Of a DNA stretch of 17,993 nucleotides, positions 8,147 through 17,993 are shown piece by piece. How positions within the stretch are numbered: the first letter of the stretch is position 1; each line of letters begins with the position of its first letter. Location: positions 4,155,060 to 4,173,052 of the forward strand of contig FN649750.1 of the NCBI GenBank assembly GCA_000310025.1. Reading direction: 5' to 3'. This DNA is from Ectocarpus siliculosus (Eukaryota; Sar; Phaeophyceae; Ectocarpales; Ectocarpaceae). The notes under the pieces were generated by a model that ran no database searches, was not told where the DNA came from, and was given only the letters and a program-made list of their open reading frames with translations. The position numbers and the translations under genes are program-made.

Positions 8147-11100
8147 CGTTACCAAGGCGAACTAGCTTGTAGGTTCGCCATGAGACGGCGACACTCTTGA
8201 AGGTGCTTGGCATCGGTGCCCGGCAAACGTCTGATGACCCCCAGCATCTCGAGTGATGAATAACGTCTTTGTGAGAACTTCAAAATAAAAGAAGACGAGG
8301 GAAGAAACGCCAAGATGGGTGAAGAGAACCAAACGACGCCTTGACGTTCGCAGCTTTCTTTCACACGGTGACCATAACGAAACACTTTCCCCAGGGCACG
8401 CTTGCGGTTCGTGCAGGATCCCACCCGCACGTCTGGCAATACTCCTGTCTGCGTTGATCGGAACGAACCGGACTCCGGACACTCGGTCACAAGAATAGTG
8501 GCTTTGGGGAGGTGGAGGGAACATCGGTTCCTTGGGGTGGAGAGAAACAAGTATAGGGGGAGGAATTTTCGTTTTAATTGCGCGTCAGTCGACGTCACCA
8601 AGCTTGATCCTCCATTGTTTTTGTTCCTACCATCATTCTCGCCTTGGACGCGAAACTTCCTCCTCCCTCGACGCACCAGTAGGCCTTCTCGATGTCGCTA
8701 TCGTCGATCCTGCGGCAGATACATGGATGCACCGGAAAATCGCTCCGAAATCGGGGACCCGCCCTCTCGTTGGGGAGCATAGCAACCACCAAGACAAACA
8801 AGTCCCAAATGCGGGTACGTTTGGTTCATCCGTTGTAGCCCCGCCCTCCTTACGGTTGGTCTCTCCGTTTTTCGATCTAGACTAGATAGATGGTGATTTT
8901 CTTTGGAGATCGCGGCGTGAGAGGTAGTGGCCCATACAGCAGTACCTCGCCGAAACCACTCTCGGGCAGGACACTATGGGGCGGTTCTCAATGTATCGTA
9001 CGGGGTGCTCAGCGAACTTCGAGTCGACGAGTCTCTTGCAAAGAACGCACCGCAGCAGGCATGGCGGTAGTGAGTCTTCTCCTTGCGCTTCGAATCCGGA
9101 GGCAGGACCCCTGCTCTGCGCCCCCCTCTGCCGGGGGCAGCCCGATGACTAGGAACAACGCCCTCGTATCACGCTCGACGACTGACGGAAGTAATTCTTC
9201 GTCGATGGCCAGCCAGCCTGGCTAACACTGTCGCTTCATTGTTTTTAGGATAGCACGCTGAGTAGAAAACAAGCCGCGAATGACAGAAAGTACAAGAAGA
9301 GTGGTGCAAGAGAACGTACAAGAGGAAGGCCGGTTCCTTGTTGTGTGGCATAAGTGTACAAAGGGCAGGAGGCCAATATGGTTGTTGTGACAGTGTACAG
9401 GCCAAAAGGAACGCCTCGCGGTTGCGTCGGTGTTTAAGCCTGAGCTGCAGAGCGCGGTGTGTGTCTATGTGGTTGGTTAAGTGGCCCATGTTTGTTATAT
9501 TTACCGATCGAATTTAATCAAGAACGTCGTTCCTGCCAGTGGGTACGCCACACCGTGCAAGGCACACAAGAGCAGTGGAGCTCCGATGACGTAAAGCGAG
9601 ACCGGCACGAGAACCGTTGCGGCTCGGGGTGTGCGCCCTCGACGTACTCGCGACAGCACCGTCGAACGTGGAGTTTTCAGTGCAAGTTCTCGCAAAACTG
9701 TTCGATAACTCCGACCTCTGTGCGACCACCCGCTCGACCTGCGCGCCCACTCTCTTCCCTTCCGTATTGTAGTTTTTTACCTTCGTACCGTATTTTTGCT
9801 CAGAATACCTATTAGTAGTACACGAAACGGTGACTGATGTGATTTTCCGCTAAGTTGGAACAACGCGATCAAGCAGGTAAATGGGACGGAAGCCTCGCAC
9901 CGCTCGCACTGCTCTTACGCACCCAAAAAGCTGGGTGTACTTGATTCATATCTTAGGGCGGGCTTCATGAATGGATGTGGTCTGATCTGCCACACACCTA
10001 GTTGTTGCGTGCTGACTCTCCCACTCGCGTAACACACCCACCCCCGCTGCTTTTTCCCTTGCCCCTCTGGAATGGATGGTACACAGGAGAGGAATGCGGT
10101 GACCGACATGTTTGGGTACGCAGCAAGGCAAGGCTGGCTCAGAGGCGGCGACAAAGAAGGGAAGAGATGATAATATGCATAGGACAAGTGGCCGTGCCGC
10201 GATGGGCGAAGACAGCAGTTCGCATGTTAATTAACTTCATTCATTATTCAACCACGGCGTGTATGGGCATATATATGAGCATCGATCGGCGTGGTGGGTT
10301 AGCTGGATGGATGGATTTCAGACCAAGTCTGGCCACACGCGTTCTTCCGTCCTTCCGCGAGAACCCTCCGTGGGCCTTGGAGCATAACGAGGGTAGAAGG
10401 CCTCACATCGACGGCGGGCTTCAGAGGAAGGGGTCGTCGTGAAGCAGTTGCTGCTGGCGGTGTCAACAAAACTTGCGCTAGCTACCTGTATTTCTCCCGT
10501 GAGATGGACATCATTAGCTCTCCCGCGGTGCCAAGAAGTCGTAATCGCACAGCAATTTATTGTTTAACCTGAATCAATTATTGGTGTCTCGGCGGGAAGA
10601 TAAAATAGGGAGGTGCTCCACCCAACTGAAATATCTCTGGCAGAATTCGAAGTGATTGGGCTCGTTGGAGTTGTGCCACCTTGTACCTGTCCACATTCAC
10701 TCAGGGGACCTTTTCGTTTGTGTTCTGTGATTGGCGACCCACGGAGGTACCGTCCATCTCTCTCCTCGGCTGTTTTTACGCCCGCAATTTGAATGTGCAG
10801 TTCGGATGCATTACCGCACCACCAATTGTCCATTCATGCGATTAGTCACACTCGGGTTGGTGATGTTATTCAGCATCGGGGTCGAGTCACGACAGGGCTT
10901 TTTTTTCCCTGTTCGTTTCCCTGTTTTCTTCTGTCCTGTCATCAACCTCGAGTATCTAAGATTGCTTACTGTCCTTCAACTGATATAATATAATATCACA
11001 CGAACGGAGTTAGACAAGTTAATTGTTGTTGTGCGGATCGTTGAACATAGGCCGACCTTGCTCTTGGGCCTTTTGTCACCGCCAACCGACCGTGTTCGGA

Positions 11101-12366
11101 CCATCATCAGGTACGTTCGTTCCCCTCGTAAACGCCTGCTCGGCCGGCCGGAGCCGTTCATCCATTTAGCATTTGTATGAATGTGTGTGTATAAGCGCCA
11201 TTGTTTGGAGGGAGATTGATTGATTGTCGTCGTTTTACCCCCCCGGATGACGTCGTGGGGAGATTTTTGCGTGAAACGCTCGCACACACACCCCTCGAGC
11301 ACTGGCGAGGAGACTCTCTTATGGTGTTGTTGAAGCAACGGGTACAGTAGTAAAATTAGCTTCTCTCTTCTTTGTTATGCAGACAAAAATACCGAAACGA
11401 ACTTTAAAATTAAGATTACGACCACCGGGGCGCCGGCTCTCTTGTCTTGGAATAAAAGACGGTGAATCGCGGAGCAGATGGCTTGGATCGGACTGAACTA
11501 TTCAAAGTGTGACAGCAGTGAGTGTGTAGAGCCGGACGCCCGGTGTATACCGCTGACCAAATCCCTTGCCGCGGGCTGATGATGCAGGAAAGCTGCACAT
11601 GGAATGGATGGATGGGTTCGTTGCCGTGTTGCTGTGAATGGTGTCACATCATCATCAGTAACTGCAATGTCAGGCGAAGACGGTAAAACAAAAGACGATA
11701 ATCTACTGAGGACAGAGAGAGGTAGAAGTAGTGTGGAACGCGGCAACCGATTATCATTATTATGTACACATAATTTGTTGATCCAAATCAAATTCTCTGC
11801 TCAGCGCCCGTACTCTGTGTGACTGGTGGTCGAAATCACAAGGGCGACGACTTCTTCTGTGTGTGTGTGTATGGCCAAGAGTATGCCGGGAAGAGAAATC
11901 ATCATCATCATTAACAGCCAGCCGTAGTATCCATTATCATCATGTGCATCTCAGCACACACACCGAGTAAATAACCCAACCCCGAAATTGAGAAGTCTGG
12001 GGCCCACGGGCAATTGGTGCGTTGTGTGTATTACGGTTGGTTGACATGCACAATTTTGTTTATTTCTTGAGGAGCTACATAGTTCTGAAGAGCCGGATCC
12101 TGAGAAGGGGACGACACTCCCCGAAGGGCACCTACACCTCATCCACACTTTGTTGCTTTGCGCAGTGCGTGCCACACACATACCCGGAACAAGGGAGGAC
12201 GCGAAGGCAGAGCACATCGTCCGTGGGCCTGGCAGCCATCTCTACCACCACCGTTGCCGCTCCCCCCCCCCCCCCGCCGGTGGCGGCACGCATTCCATCA
12301 ATCCAGACAGAGCGAGAGAGGGGTACAGAGTATAAGAAAACGCGGGACGCATTTTATTTGTTTCAG
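8147..12366. other. Gene-poor stretch
   Basis: No exon chain can be supported over 4 kb. Short frames of 60-175 codons occur on both strands without known motifs. Visible landmarks are a near-palindrome GCTCGGCCGGCCGGAGC near 11138, an (ATC)n run near 11901-11916, a (TG)n run near 11860-11873 and a C14 run near 12266-12279. The 3' UTR of the hydroxylase gene may extend into the left part. Confidence 0.5.
9249..9353 (+). CDS. Speculative terminal exon (34 codons)
   Basis: A pyrimidine-rich acceptor (CGCTTCATTGTTTTTAG, ending 9248) is followed in phase 0 by DSTLSRKQAANDRKYKKSG and a basic tail, ending at a TAA at 9351-9353. The phase would fit the hydroxylase donor at 7274, but the intron would be 1,975 bases and the peptide does not resemble the family's usual C-terminus. 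Listed as a weak candidate only. Confidence 0.12.
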   Translation, partial: DSTLSRKQAANDRKYKKSGARERTRGRPVPCCVA

Positions 12367-12876
12367 CAACGGCATCAACAAGACAGAGTCAGTCTACAGC
12401 GGCACACACCACACCCACGCGGCCAAGCAAGCACGCGAGCATAACGCACGCGGCGATGAGCAGCAGCAGAGGTAGCGGCGACGTCACGGGCGCGCTGGAC
12501 GTCTTCGATGCCAGACGGCGGCAGCAGCTGCAACAGCCTCTGCACGACAGCGGCGGCGGTGGTTTGAAGAGTCAGCCGATCCCGATCCCAAACGCACCAT
12601 CCATCACAAGCGGCGGCGATAGCGAGAGAGGCTGGACTTGCTCACATGAGGTGCGGGGTGTCGAATCGTCAGCGCCGCGAAAGCAGCGGCGCATTGTACC
12701 GACCATGCATAGCAGAAAGAGTAGCAGCAGCAGCAGCAGCAGCAGCCAAAGAGCCCGAACACATGGCACACGCAAGGCAGTATCTACCGGCGCCAGAAAA
12801 ACCCACACATACTCGATCGGAAATTATTGCTGGAGAAAACAAGAGCTGTATGCCCACAACAAGCAGGAACAATCAG
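12367..12876 (+). CDS. Ser/Gln-rich exon of unidentified gene
   Basis: A frame with ATG at 12456 (MSSSRGSGDVTGALDVFD) is open to a strong donor TCAG|GTGAGA at 12877 (140 codons, phase 1). A second donor GAG|GTGCGG at 12651 would end it in phase 0. The same frame is open upstream to an acceptor TTTATTTGTTTCAG (ending 12366), adding Ser/Thr-rich residues, so this could be an internal exon or a first exon after a 5' UTR intron. The peptide has an Arg/Gln-rich segment (RRRQQLQQPL), a Gly run and a nine-Ser run from an AGC microsatellite. No domain is recognised. It may belong with the exon at 17262, since both are low-complexity and on the same strand, and the 12650 donor has a compatible phase. 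Confidence 0.4.
12723..12746 (+). repeat. (AGC)n microsatellite
   Basis: Eight AGC triplets, encoding serine in the frame of the surrounding candidate exon. If the exon ends at 12650 instead, this is intronic. Confidence 0.9.
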
Positions 12877-14025
12877 GTGAGACTTTCGGCTTGCCTCCGG
12901 CTGGACTTTTTTTTCATTTTTTTCGGAACAAACTCGTTGTCGCCCTCTGCTTTCTTCTGGAGGATCTCACTCTTTCCATATAAATTTCAAGTATAACAGC
13001 AGTGGTGTTGTACATCCCACATATGCCCAGTTTCTTATCTTATAATAAGCTGGCATAAATATTCTGCCGGGATGCCGGAAGGTCGGTGTTTATTTATAGC
13101 GTGTGCTGCTCCCCTGTGTAACATAATCTCTCGACAAGAAACATACAACAACAAACACAAAACACGTGCGCGTGTCGGGCCTGCGCGGCATAGCGTTGCC
13201 GTTGTGTTAAGGCGGTGCAACAGCGGCTTTCGGCGCCTTGGCACCGAGGCCGGGGGGTCGTTGTTGCAGTTGTGGCATAGCTTCGGCCTGGGTTCCAACT
13301 CCAAAAAGAAGCTCGGAACGAACTTGGTCACGGAGATAGATATAGCGGGCGGCGGGCGAACCGCGAATCAGTGATCGATCTAACACCAGCACCTGCTGCA
13401 ATTGCTAAATACCCCGCCTATCCCTGCTCTTTCTTCTTCCCGCCTCTCCCGAGTTGGGAAGGGCTTGCTCCGTCTGCCTGACATCTGTCCATACCGGAGG
13501 ACTTCCGTGGTCATGCTACACACTGACCTCACCCAGCGTTATATTTTTTCGGCACTTTCTTTCGTACGCTACGGTTGGCGTCTTTTGTGACCCAACCCTT
13601 TTTTTTTTTTTTCTATCATTGGACTCTGTCGCTCTGGCCCCTGTCCTCCACTTCCATTTACTAGCTAGACGACCCAACCGGGGTCGGTCACATAGGAAGG
13701 GGGGGTTGGACCCCCTCCTGCGGTCCCTGCCTGAGATATATTAACTGTGTACACCTGACGGTGCTAGGTACCGCGAGTCAGTTCCGGCGGACCAAAAGAG
13801 ATGTGTCTACCTTGAAATATGTGCCACGTCACCAAGTCAGGTTGGTTATACTACCGTTGTGTCATTGACACTGAAACATCGAAATTTCGTACTTGATGCA
13901 TATCAATTGAAAGGGTCGTCGCTGTGTGGAAATCATGATTGAAAGAGAACAACCGTCTGATTCGGCACCCTTCTACAATACTAGATTTTGGGATTAGCAA
14001 CTGACACGAGTTTAATGTGAAGAAA

Positions 14026-14047
14026 AACAACAACAACAACAACAATA
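14026..14047 (+). repeat. (CAA)n microsatellite with repeat-family tail
   Basis: The run is preceded by GAGTTTAATGTGAAGA (14010-14025), which matches the tail TTTTTAATGTGAAGAC of the copy at 15195. It may be a 5'-truncated member of the dispersed family. Confidence 0.5.
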
Positions 14048-15194
14048 CGTGTTCCTCGCCTGCCCTACTCAAAACAGAGTTTATTTCTAAAGAAAACCCC
14101 CGCCTCCTCGATGAGTACAATCTGGTTGTCATTTTTCTTCTCCTTGTGTGGCGGCAGAGTATTGATTTCGCCAACTATCTCAGTGATTGATTTCGCCAAT
14201 ACCACAATGGCGGCACCATGCAACCTTTAGCCTTTCGCCAGCCAACCCTTGTCCCGCGGTCCTCATCAATTCGTTCCAGGTCTCCTGCCTGAGGTTAACT
14301 AGTTGCTCGTTAAGTTCTTCTATGTTATCCCTCCGATTGATGCATATGCATGTTGATCCCACTCTGTTGGCGCCGTTGGCATGACGTAGAACGCAGTTGC
14401 TTGCATGATGCTACTGCTGCATATCATACGTGCAATGTCCCGTGGACATGCGTACGGTAGTACGCTACGACACACACGCATTCTTATATATTTTTTACCA
14501 TGGCATATTTTTTCATTTCACGTAACGAATCCGTCTCCATCGATGAATAGTCCCTGAAAAGTTTGCAATGAATCCTCGCAATCAGCGGGGGCTACCTGTG
14601 GGCCTACGATTCCATTTCGATGTTTCCCCGAATATGAATCTCGGTCCTCGTCGACCGCTGCTGTAAGGCCCGAAAACCATTCATTTCATGGAAAAGGCCT
14701 TGGGCTAATTAGCAGATACTGCTGTCTGTCTGCCAACCGTAAGGTCGCGTCGTTGCTCACTCCCCCTCTAGACCAAGCAAGCGTACTACTACACGGGTCG
14801 CGTGCTGTTTGGCAGCGGTCTAAGGTATTCCACACTCCACGTTCGGCACGTATTCCGAAAAGGGTGGTAATGTGGTAACAGGGTACATGCGTGCTGTATG
14901 GACGGAGAGGTCTCGCCCAGAGCTATTTCGTGTATAGATGCCGCCCCGTTGCCGTGTTGGTTCGGCAGGTTGCCACAACCTCTTGCAACGTACACACTGC
15001 ATGCGGAGACTCGTAAGTACGGCAGCAGCAGCAGGGCGTGTGTGATTGTGGTTTTGCCACGATAATCGACCGACAGGAATGGAATCACTTCAAGCTGAAA
15101 AGCACGACGCGTCGAGTAATATTGCCGTGCGTGGAGAGCGCCAGAAAAATGTATTTTTTTAGATAGAGAGGGATTCGTTGGGTCATACTCAGAT

Positions 15195-15320
15195 TTGAGT
15201 GTACCTTTTTGAGGGTAAGTTAACCTGTGACCACGGGAATCGACCGCGTCGAGTGTTGGATCAGTACGGACATACGAAGGTACTGGGTAGAGAGAGATCG
15301 GAACGGTTTTTAATGTGAAG

Positions 15321-15357
<37 letters not shown>

Positions 15358-15392
15358 CTCAGAAAAAAAGAAAAGAAAAAGTAAAAAGAAAA
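15195..15392 (+). repeat. Dispersed repeat family, copy B with (ACA)n and A-rich tail
   Basis: It contains CCTGTGACCACGG (15224-15236), GTGTTGGATCAG and GATCGGAACGGTTTTTAATG, then (ACA)n at 15321-15358 and a purine/A-rich end to about 15392. The simple-repeat and A-rich 3' end is what a retroposed short element would leave. Target-site duplications were not found by eye. Confidence 0.6.
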
Positions 15393-15581
15393 CAACGGGC
15401 GGTCGGTCATGCTACGTTCTTTCTGACTCATTGTTTATTTTTCTGTTGGGGCTACAGGCTGCGGTGCCGTGACGTTGGTGTCACAAAGCCCGGCGGGCAC
15501 CTTGCATGTGGCAGTATGCGTGTGTTTCATGGAGCCCACCGTTTCCGAGTCGGTTTTCCTAGGGTGCGTTGGATCTGCCGC

Positions 15582-15609
15582 GCCCGCCCGCCCGCCCGCC
15601 CGCCCGCCC
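15582..15609 (+). repeat. (GCCC)n microsatellite
   Basis: Seven tetranucleotide units in a row. Frames across it read as Ala/Arg/Pro repeats on both strands and explain several spurious open frames. Confidence 0.9.
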
Positions 15610-16182
15610 ACACACCAAACAATATGTCCCCAGCCAACCAACCTGCCGGCCGGCATGCAAGTCTAACCCATGGAATATGAATATATATGTTGTGGTTGTC
15701 TTGGTTGAAGACCTTGTGGATACCATTTTGACAGAGCTCGTAACGATGGGTTCGGCGCGATAACAGGCCGGGCAACCAACGAGGTGCTCAAGCTGAAGTT
15801 AATTTTTGGGAACACATGTGCATACATCGACTGCTGTAGCAACGTAAACGAGAGATTGGCGGTCGCGGGTGCGCCCCCCCCTGCTGATGATTGGTTGACC
15901 ATCACCAACGACAGGCACGGCAGCACGAAAAGTAGTATAATAGTGAACAAACTTCTCACATCAGGCTTGGAAAATGGAGTGGCAACAAACGAAATATCTA
16001 AATACAGAGCGAGAGCAACATCTGGCGCCGGCGGCGTTGTTGTTGGCTGTTGAGGGGCGGCGGCGAGACGGCGGGGTCGTCCCGCCGACCCCGCTCCCTC
16101 CCCTTCACAATTGTGGGTTGGACAAAGAACGACAACTACACGTTTACATGGCAACGCTTGCCTGGGTCGTGTTGTGTGTTGT

Positions 16183-16327
16183 GTGGCTAGACGCGCTTTG
16201 GTACGCGGCAACGAACGCCCGAAAATATTCTTGGCACGCATGTTTTATGTAACGGGTGGCTACACGCGCTTTGGTACGGGGCAACGAACGCCTTAAAATA
16301 TTCTTGGGACGCATGTTTATGTAGCGG
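16183..16327 (+). repeat. Tandem duplication, 2 x 73 bp
   Basis: Units start at 16183 and 16256, each beginning GTGGCTA-ACGCGCTTTGGTACG and continuing GGCAACGAACGCC--AAAATATTCTTGG-ACGCATG. They differ at only a few positions, so the duplication is fairly recent. Non-coding. Confidence 0.9.
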
Positions 16328-17261
16328 TACGGGGTGTTCGACGGGACCTGCGACTCATTGCAGAGTTCCCCACTACGGTCCTCGGGGAATTCTGTTGGGG
16401 GGCTACATGTGTGTTGCTCTCCCCCGTGAATGTTCCCGCCAGATTTTGCAATATGGACAAAGGCCGGACTCTCAACCTACCTCTGCATGTTGCATGGCTG
16501 GTTTTGTTTTGTGTTGACGTGGCGTTTTGCGTTGGTTGTCGCTTGACGTCGTCCATGGGTATGCGGGCTTCGAGCGCTCGCGAAAAGTTTCGCGAAACCA
16601 TCACCTGCTGCCTTTGCTGCTGCTGCGTGTGCGCCCGTCGCTTCCCCCACCCCCCACCCCACTCCCCCCTCCTCCCGCCCTTGCCGGGGCTATCTAGGAA
16701 ATTTTGGGTTGATTGTCTGTGGTGGCCTCGTTTCAACAATTCCCATAGCGCTCTTCTCGGCTACCCGTCGAATCTCTGTTGTACTACAGCTGCTGATCTC
16801 TGGTTGGCCGGTAGGTTTCTCTTGGAGCAATAAACGCATTCAACCTATGACGGGAAATCACTTACATGCACCTGCTTGCGTCGTTGGTTCTAGACCGAGA
16901 AACCGCGGCTACGTGCTGCTTCGGGCGTTGATAATGGTGGCCCCCTTTTCTTGTCGTTCATCCATCGTTTTCCACAGCAGGGACCAGCCATCCATGCATC
17001 CTACTGGAATAGTTTATGCTACAGTTTGCAGTTCTGTTCAGAACGTTGGCGTGGAAGCTTGGATTGATGCTTTGGACATTTTCGTGCAAGTGTGTCGTGC
17101 ATCAGGCCCCTTCCCGCTGAGGCTCGGGCTCCTAAATCCCCTTCCCTCCGCCTCCTCCCCTCTTCTGCAAAAGAAACGTCCTCGGCACTTGAACTCCTAG
17201 CAATTTCGCGAAGGGCTTACGGAAGTACTGCTTGCCCCCCCTCGCCCCTTCACAACAACAG

Positions 17262-17993
17262 GTAGCGCAACAGTCGATGAACGAGATGGACATGCGGATG
17301 TCTCGCAGCAGAGACCTGCGCATGTCCCTTAGCGGCAGCCGCTCCCACTCCAACCAGACCGACTCCCCGTTCAGCGCCGGCAGCAGCACCAGCTTCAGCA
17401 CGGCAGCGACGGGCCGCGAGGCCGTCCGGGGACGCACTGTCTCCATCGCCACTCCCGATGACGACGCCGACCACCACCCCCACTGGCAGCAGCAGCACCA
17501 GCAGCACCAGCAGCCGGCCGGGCTTGCCTTCGGCGGCAGCGGGTACGGGGAGTACCGCGGGAGCGTGTACAGCGGGTCGCCGCCCTCGGAGCACCGTAAT
17601 CGCTCTTACGGGCGGCAGCAGCAGCAGCAGCAGCATCAGCAGCAGCAGCATTACGACGCCTTCCACAACCTGCTCGGTGGCGGCAGCAGTGTCCACCGAG
17701 CCTCGTCGTCCTTCTTCTCTTCCGCGGGCCAGCGCCCTCCCCAGCAGCAGCAGAACCGGCAGCGCTCCTTCTCCGCAGCAGCAGCAGCAGCAGCCGCCAC
17801 CGCCGGTCAGGTCTACCCCGCTCTGGAAGAAGGCGCCGGTGGCCACTGGCATCATGGTGGCGAGGTTGGGGGGCACTCCGTCATGCCGAGCTATCGCCAC
17901 GCGCGGCAGCGAGAGGAGGATCACGTTCGGCACGGGGACGTGGAGACAGGGTATACATCGGGAGAGGAGACCGGGTGGGCGGCGGGAGGGAGA
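17262..17993 (+). CDS. Gln/His/Ser/Ala-rich exon of unidentified protein, runs off the window
   Basis: After a pyrimidine-rich tract and acceptor (TTCACAACAACAG, ending 17261) the frame is open for 244 codons to the window end with no stop. Codon third positions are strongly G/C, as in the hydroxylase exons. In order: a Met/Arg/Ser-rich start (SMNEMDMRMSRSRDLRMSL), a Ser-rich stretch at 22-47, a basic RGRTVS site at 56-61, an acidic DDDAD at 66-70, Gln/His tracts at 76-84 and 119-130, QQQQ at 161-164, an eight-Ala run at 172-179, then a His/Gly/Glu-rich part. It looks intrinsically disordered, as in regulatory or signalling proteins, but no domain is visible and no function is assigned. The frame could start at the in-frame ATG at 17277, but the acceptor favours an internal exon. 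Confidence 0.6.

Larger units (their letters stand above)
12877..17261. other. Intron or intergenic DNA; no exon supported
   Basis: This contains a T15 run at 13598-13612, a direct repeat ATTGATTTCGCCAA at 14161-14174 and 14186-14199, small palindromes (14340-14351, 14435-14465, 15644-15655), the dispersed repeat copy B, a (GCCC)n tract and a 73-bp tandem duplication. Whether it lies within one gene is unknown. Confidence 0.45.

Noticed and set aside
8149-8676. Minus-strand frame of 175 codons
   Set aside because: Composition looks random, no motif is recognised, and overlapping plus-strand frames are of similar length.
12331-12340. TATAAGAAAA as a TATA box for the 12456 start
   Set aside because: A single short AT-rich match. 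The acceptor-like site at 12366 makes an internal exon equally likely.
14783-14830. Possible small exon reading TKQAYYYTGRVLFGSG after a CCCCCTCTAG acceptor
   Set aside because: The donors nearby are weak and no phase fits both flanking candidate exons. It is probably a chance frame.
15663-16241. Minus-strand frame of 192 codons
   Set aside because: It begins within the 73-bp tandem duplication and has no recognisable domain or splice support.
17250-17933. Long minus-strand frame rich in Leu/Val/Gly
   Set aside because: It is the complement of the CAG/GCA-rich coding exon on the + strand and reads as Leu and Cys runs only.
1-17993. CRISPR arrays, prokaryotic operons, rRNA genes, reverse transcriptase or transposase domains
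   Set aside because: Looked for in both strands' frames and repeats. None of the diagnostic motifs is present.

Overview
The window looks like nuclear DNA of a eukaryote, most probably a brown alga (an Ectocarpus-like stramenopile). The evidence is short GC-rich exons split by GT-AG introns of 232 to 635 bases, very low gene density, many microsatellites, and degenerate CCCTAA (TTAGGG-type) repeats. There is no operon structure, ribosome binding site or prokaryotic packing. The lineage is inferred from genome style and protein flavour; no marker gene is present.

Layout, all recognised coding on the + strand. Bases 1 to about 475 are an abnormal homopolymer-rich stretch that looks like a low-quality contig edge. 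A partial gene follows: a clear exon at 515-700 that weakly resembles the end of a CAP/SCP domain, with a possible last exon at 1399-1578. Its second half is duplicated at 823-886. A dispersed repeat copy (913-1048) runs into a four-unit 72-bp tandem array (1025-1312). Bases 1579-4937 hold no convincing gene but contain a 56-57-bp tandem repeat with a palindrome in each unit and a second copy of the dispersed repeat.

The one confidently identified gene is at 4938-7273: an aspartyl/asparaginyl beta-hydroxylase-like 2-oxoglutarate oxygenase. It has five recognisable exons, one of only 30 nt, and both iron-binding histidines and all expected 2-oxoglutarate contacts are present. Its 3' end is unresolved. 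Just past the last exon lies a 268-bp segment with 15-bp terminal inverted repeats (7310-7577), which looks like a small non-autonomous transposon. Two degenerate telomere-like tracts lie at 7379-7409 and 8073-8146.

From 8147 to about 12366 I see no gene. A second, unidentified gene or genes then appear as a Ser/Gln-rich exon (about 12367 or 12456 to 12650 or 12876) and a clean 244-codon Gln/His/Ser/Ala-rich frame from 17262 to the window end. Between them are another copy of the dispersed repeat, a 73-bp tandem duplication and several simple repeats. Nothing links the genes functionally. The most notable material is the repeat family whose tail appears to seed the tandem array, the half-exon duplicate with mostly synonymous changes, and the inverted-repeat element beside the hydroxylase gene.
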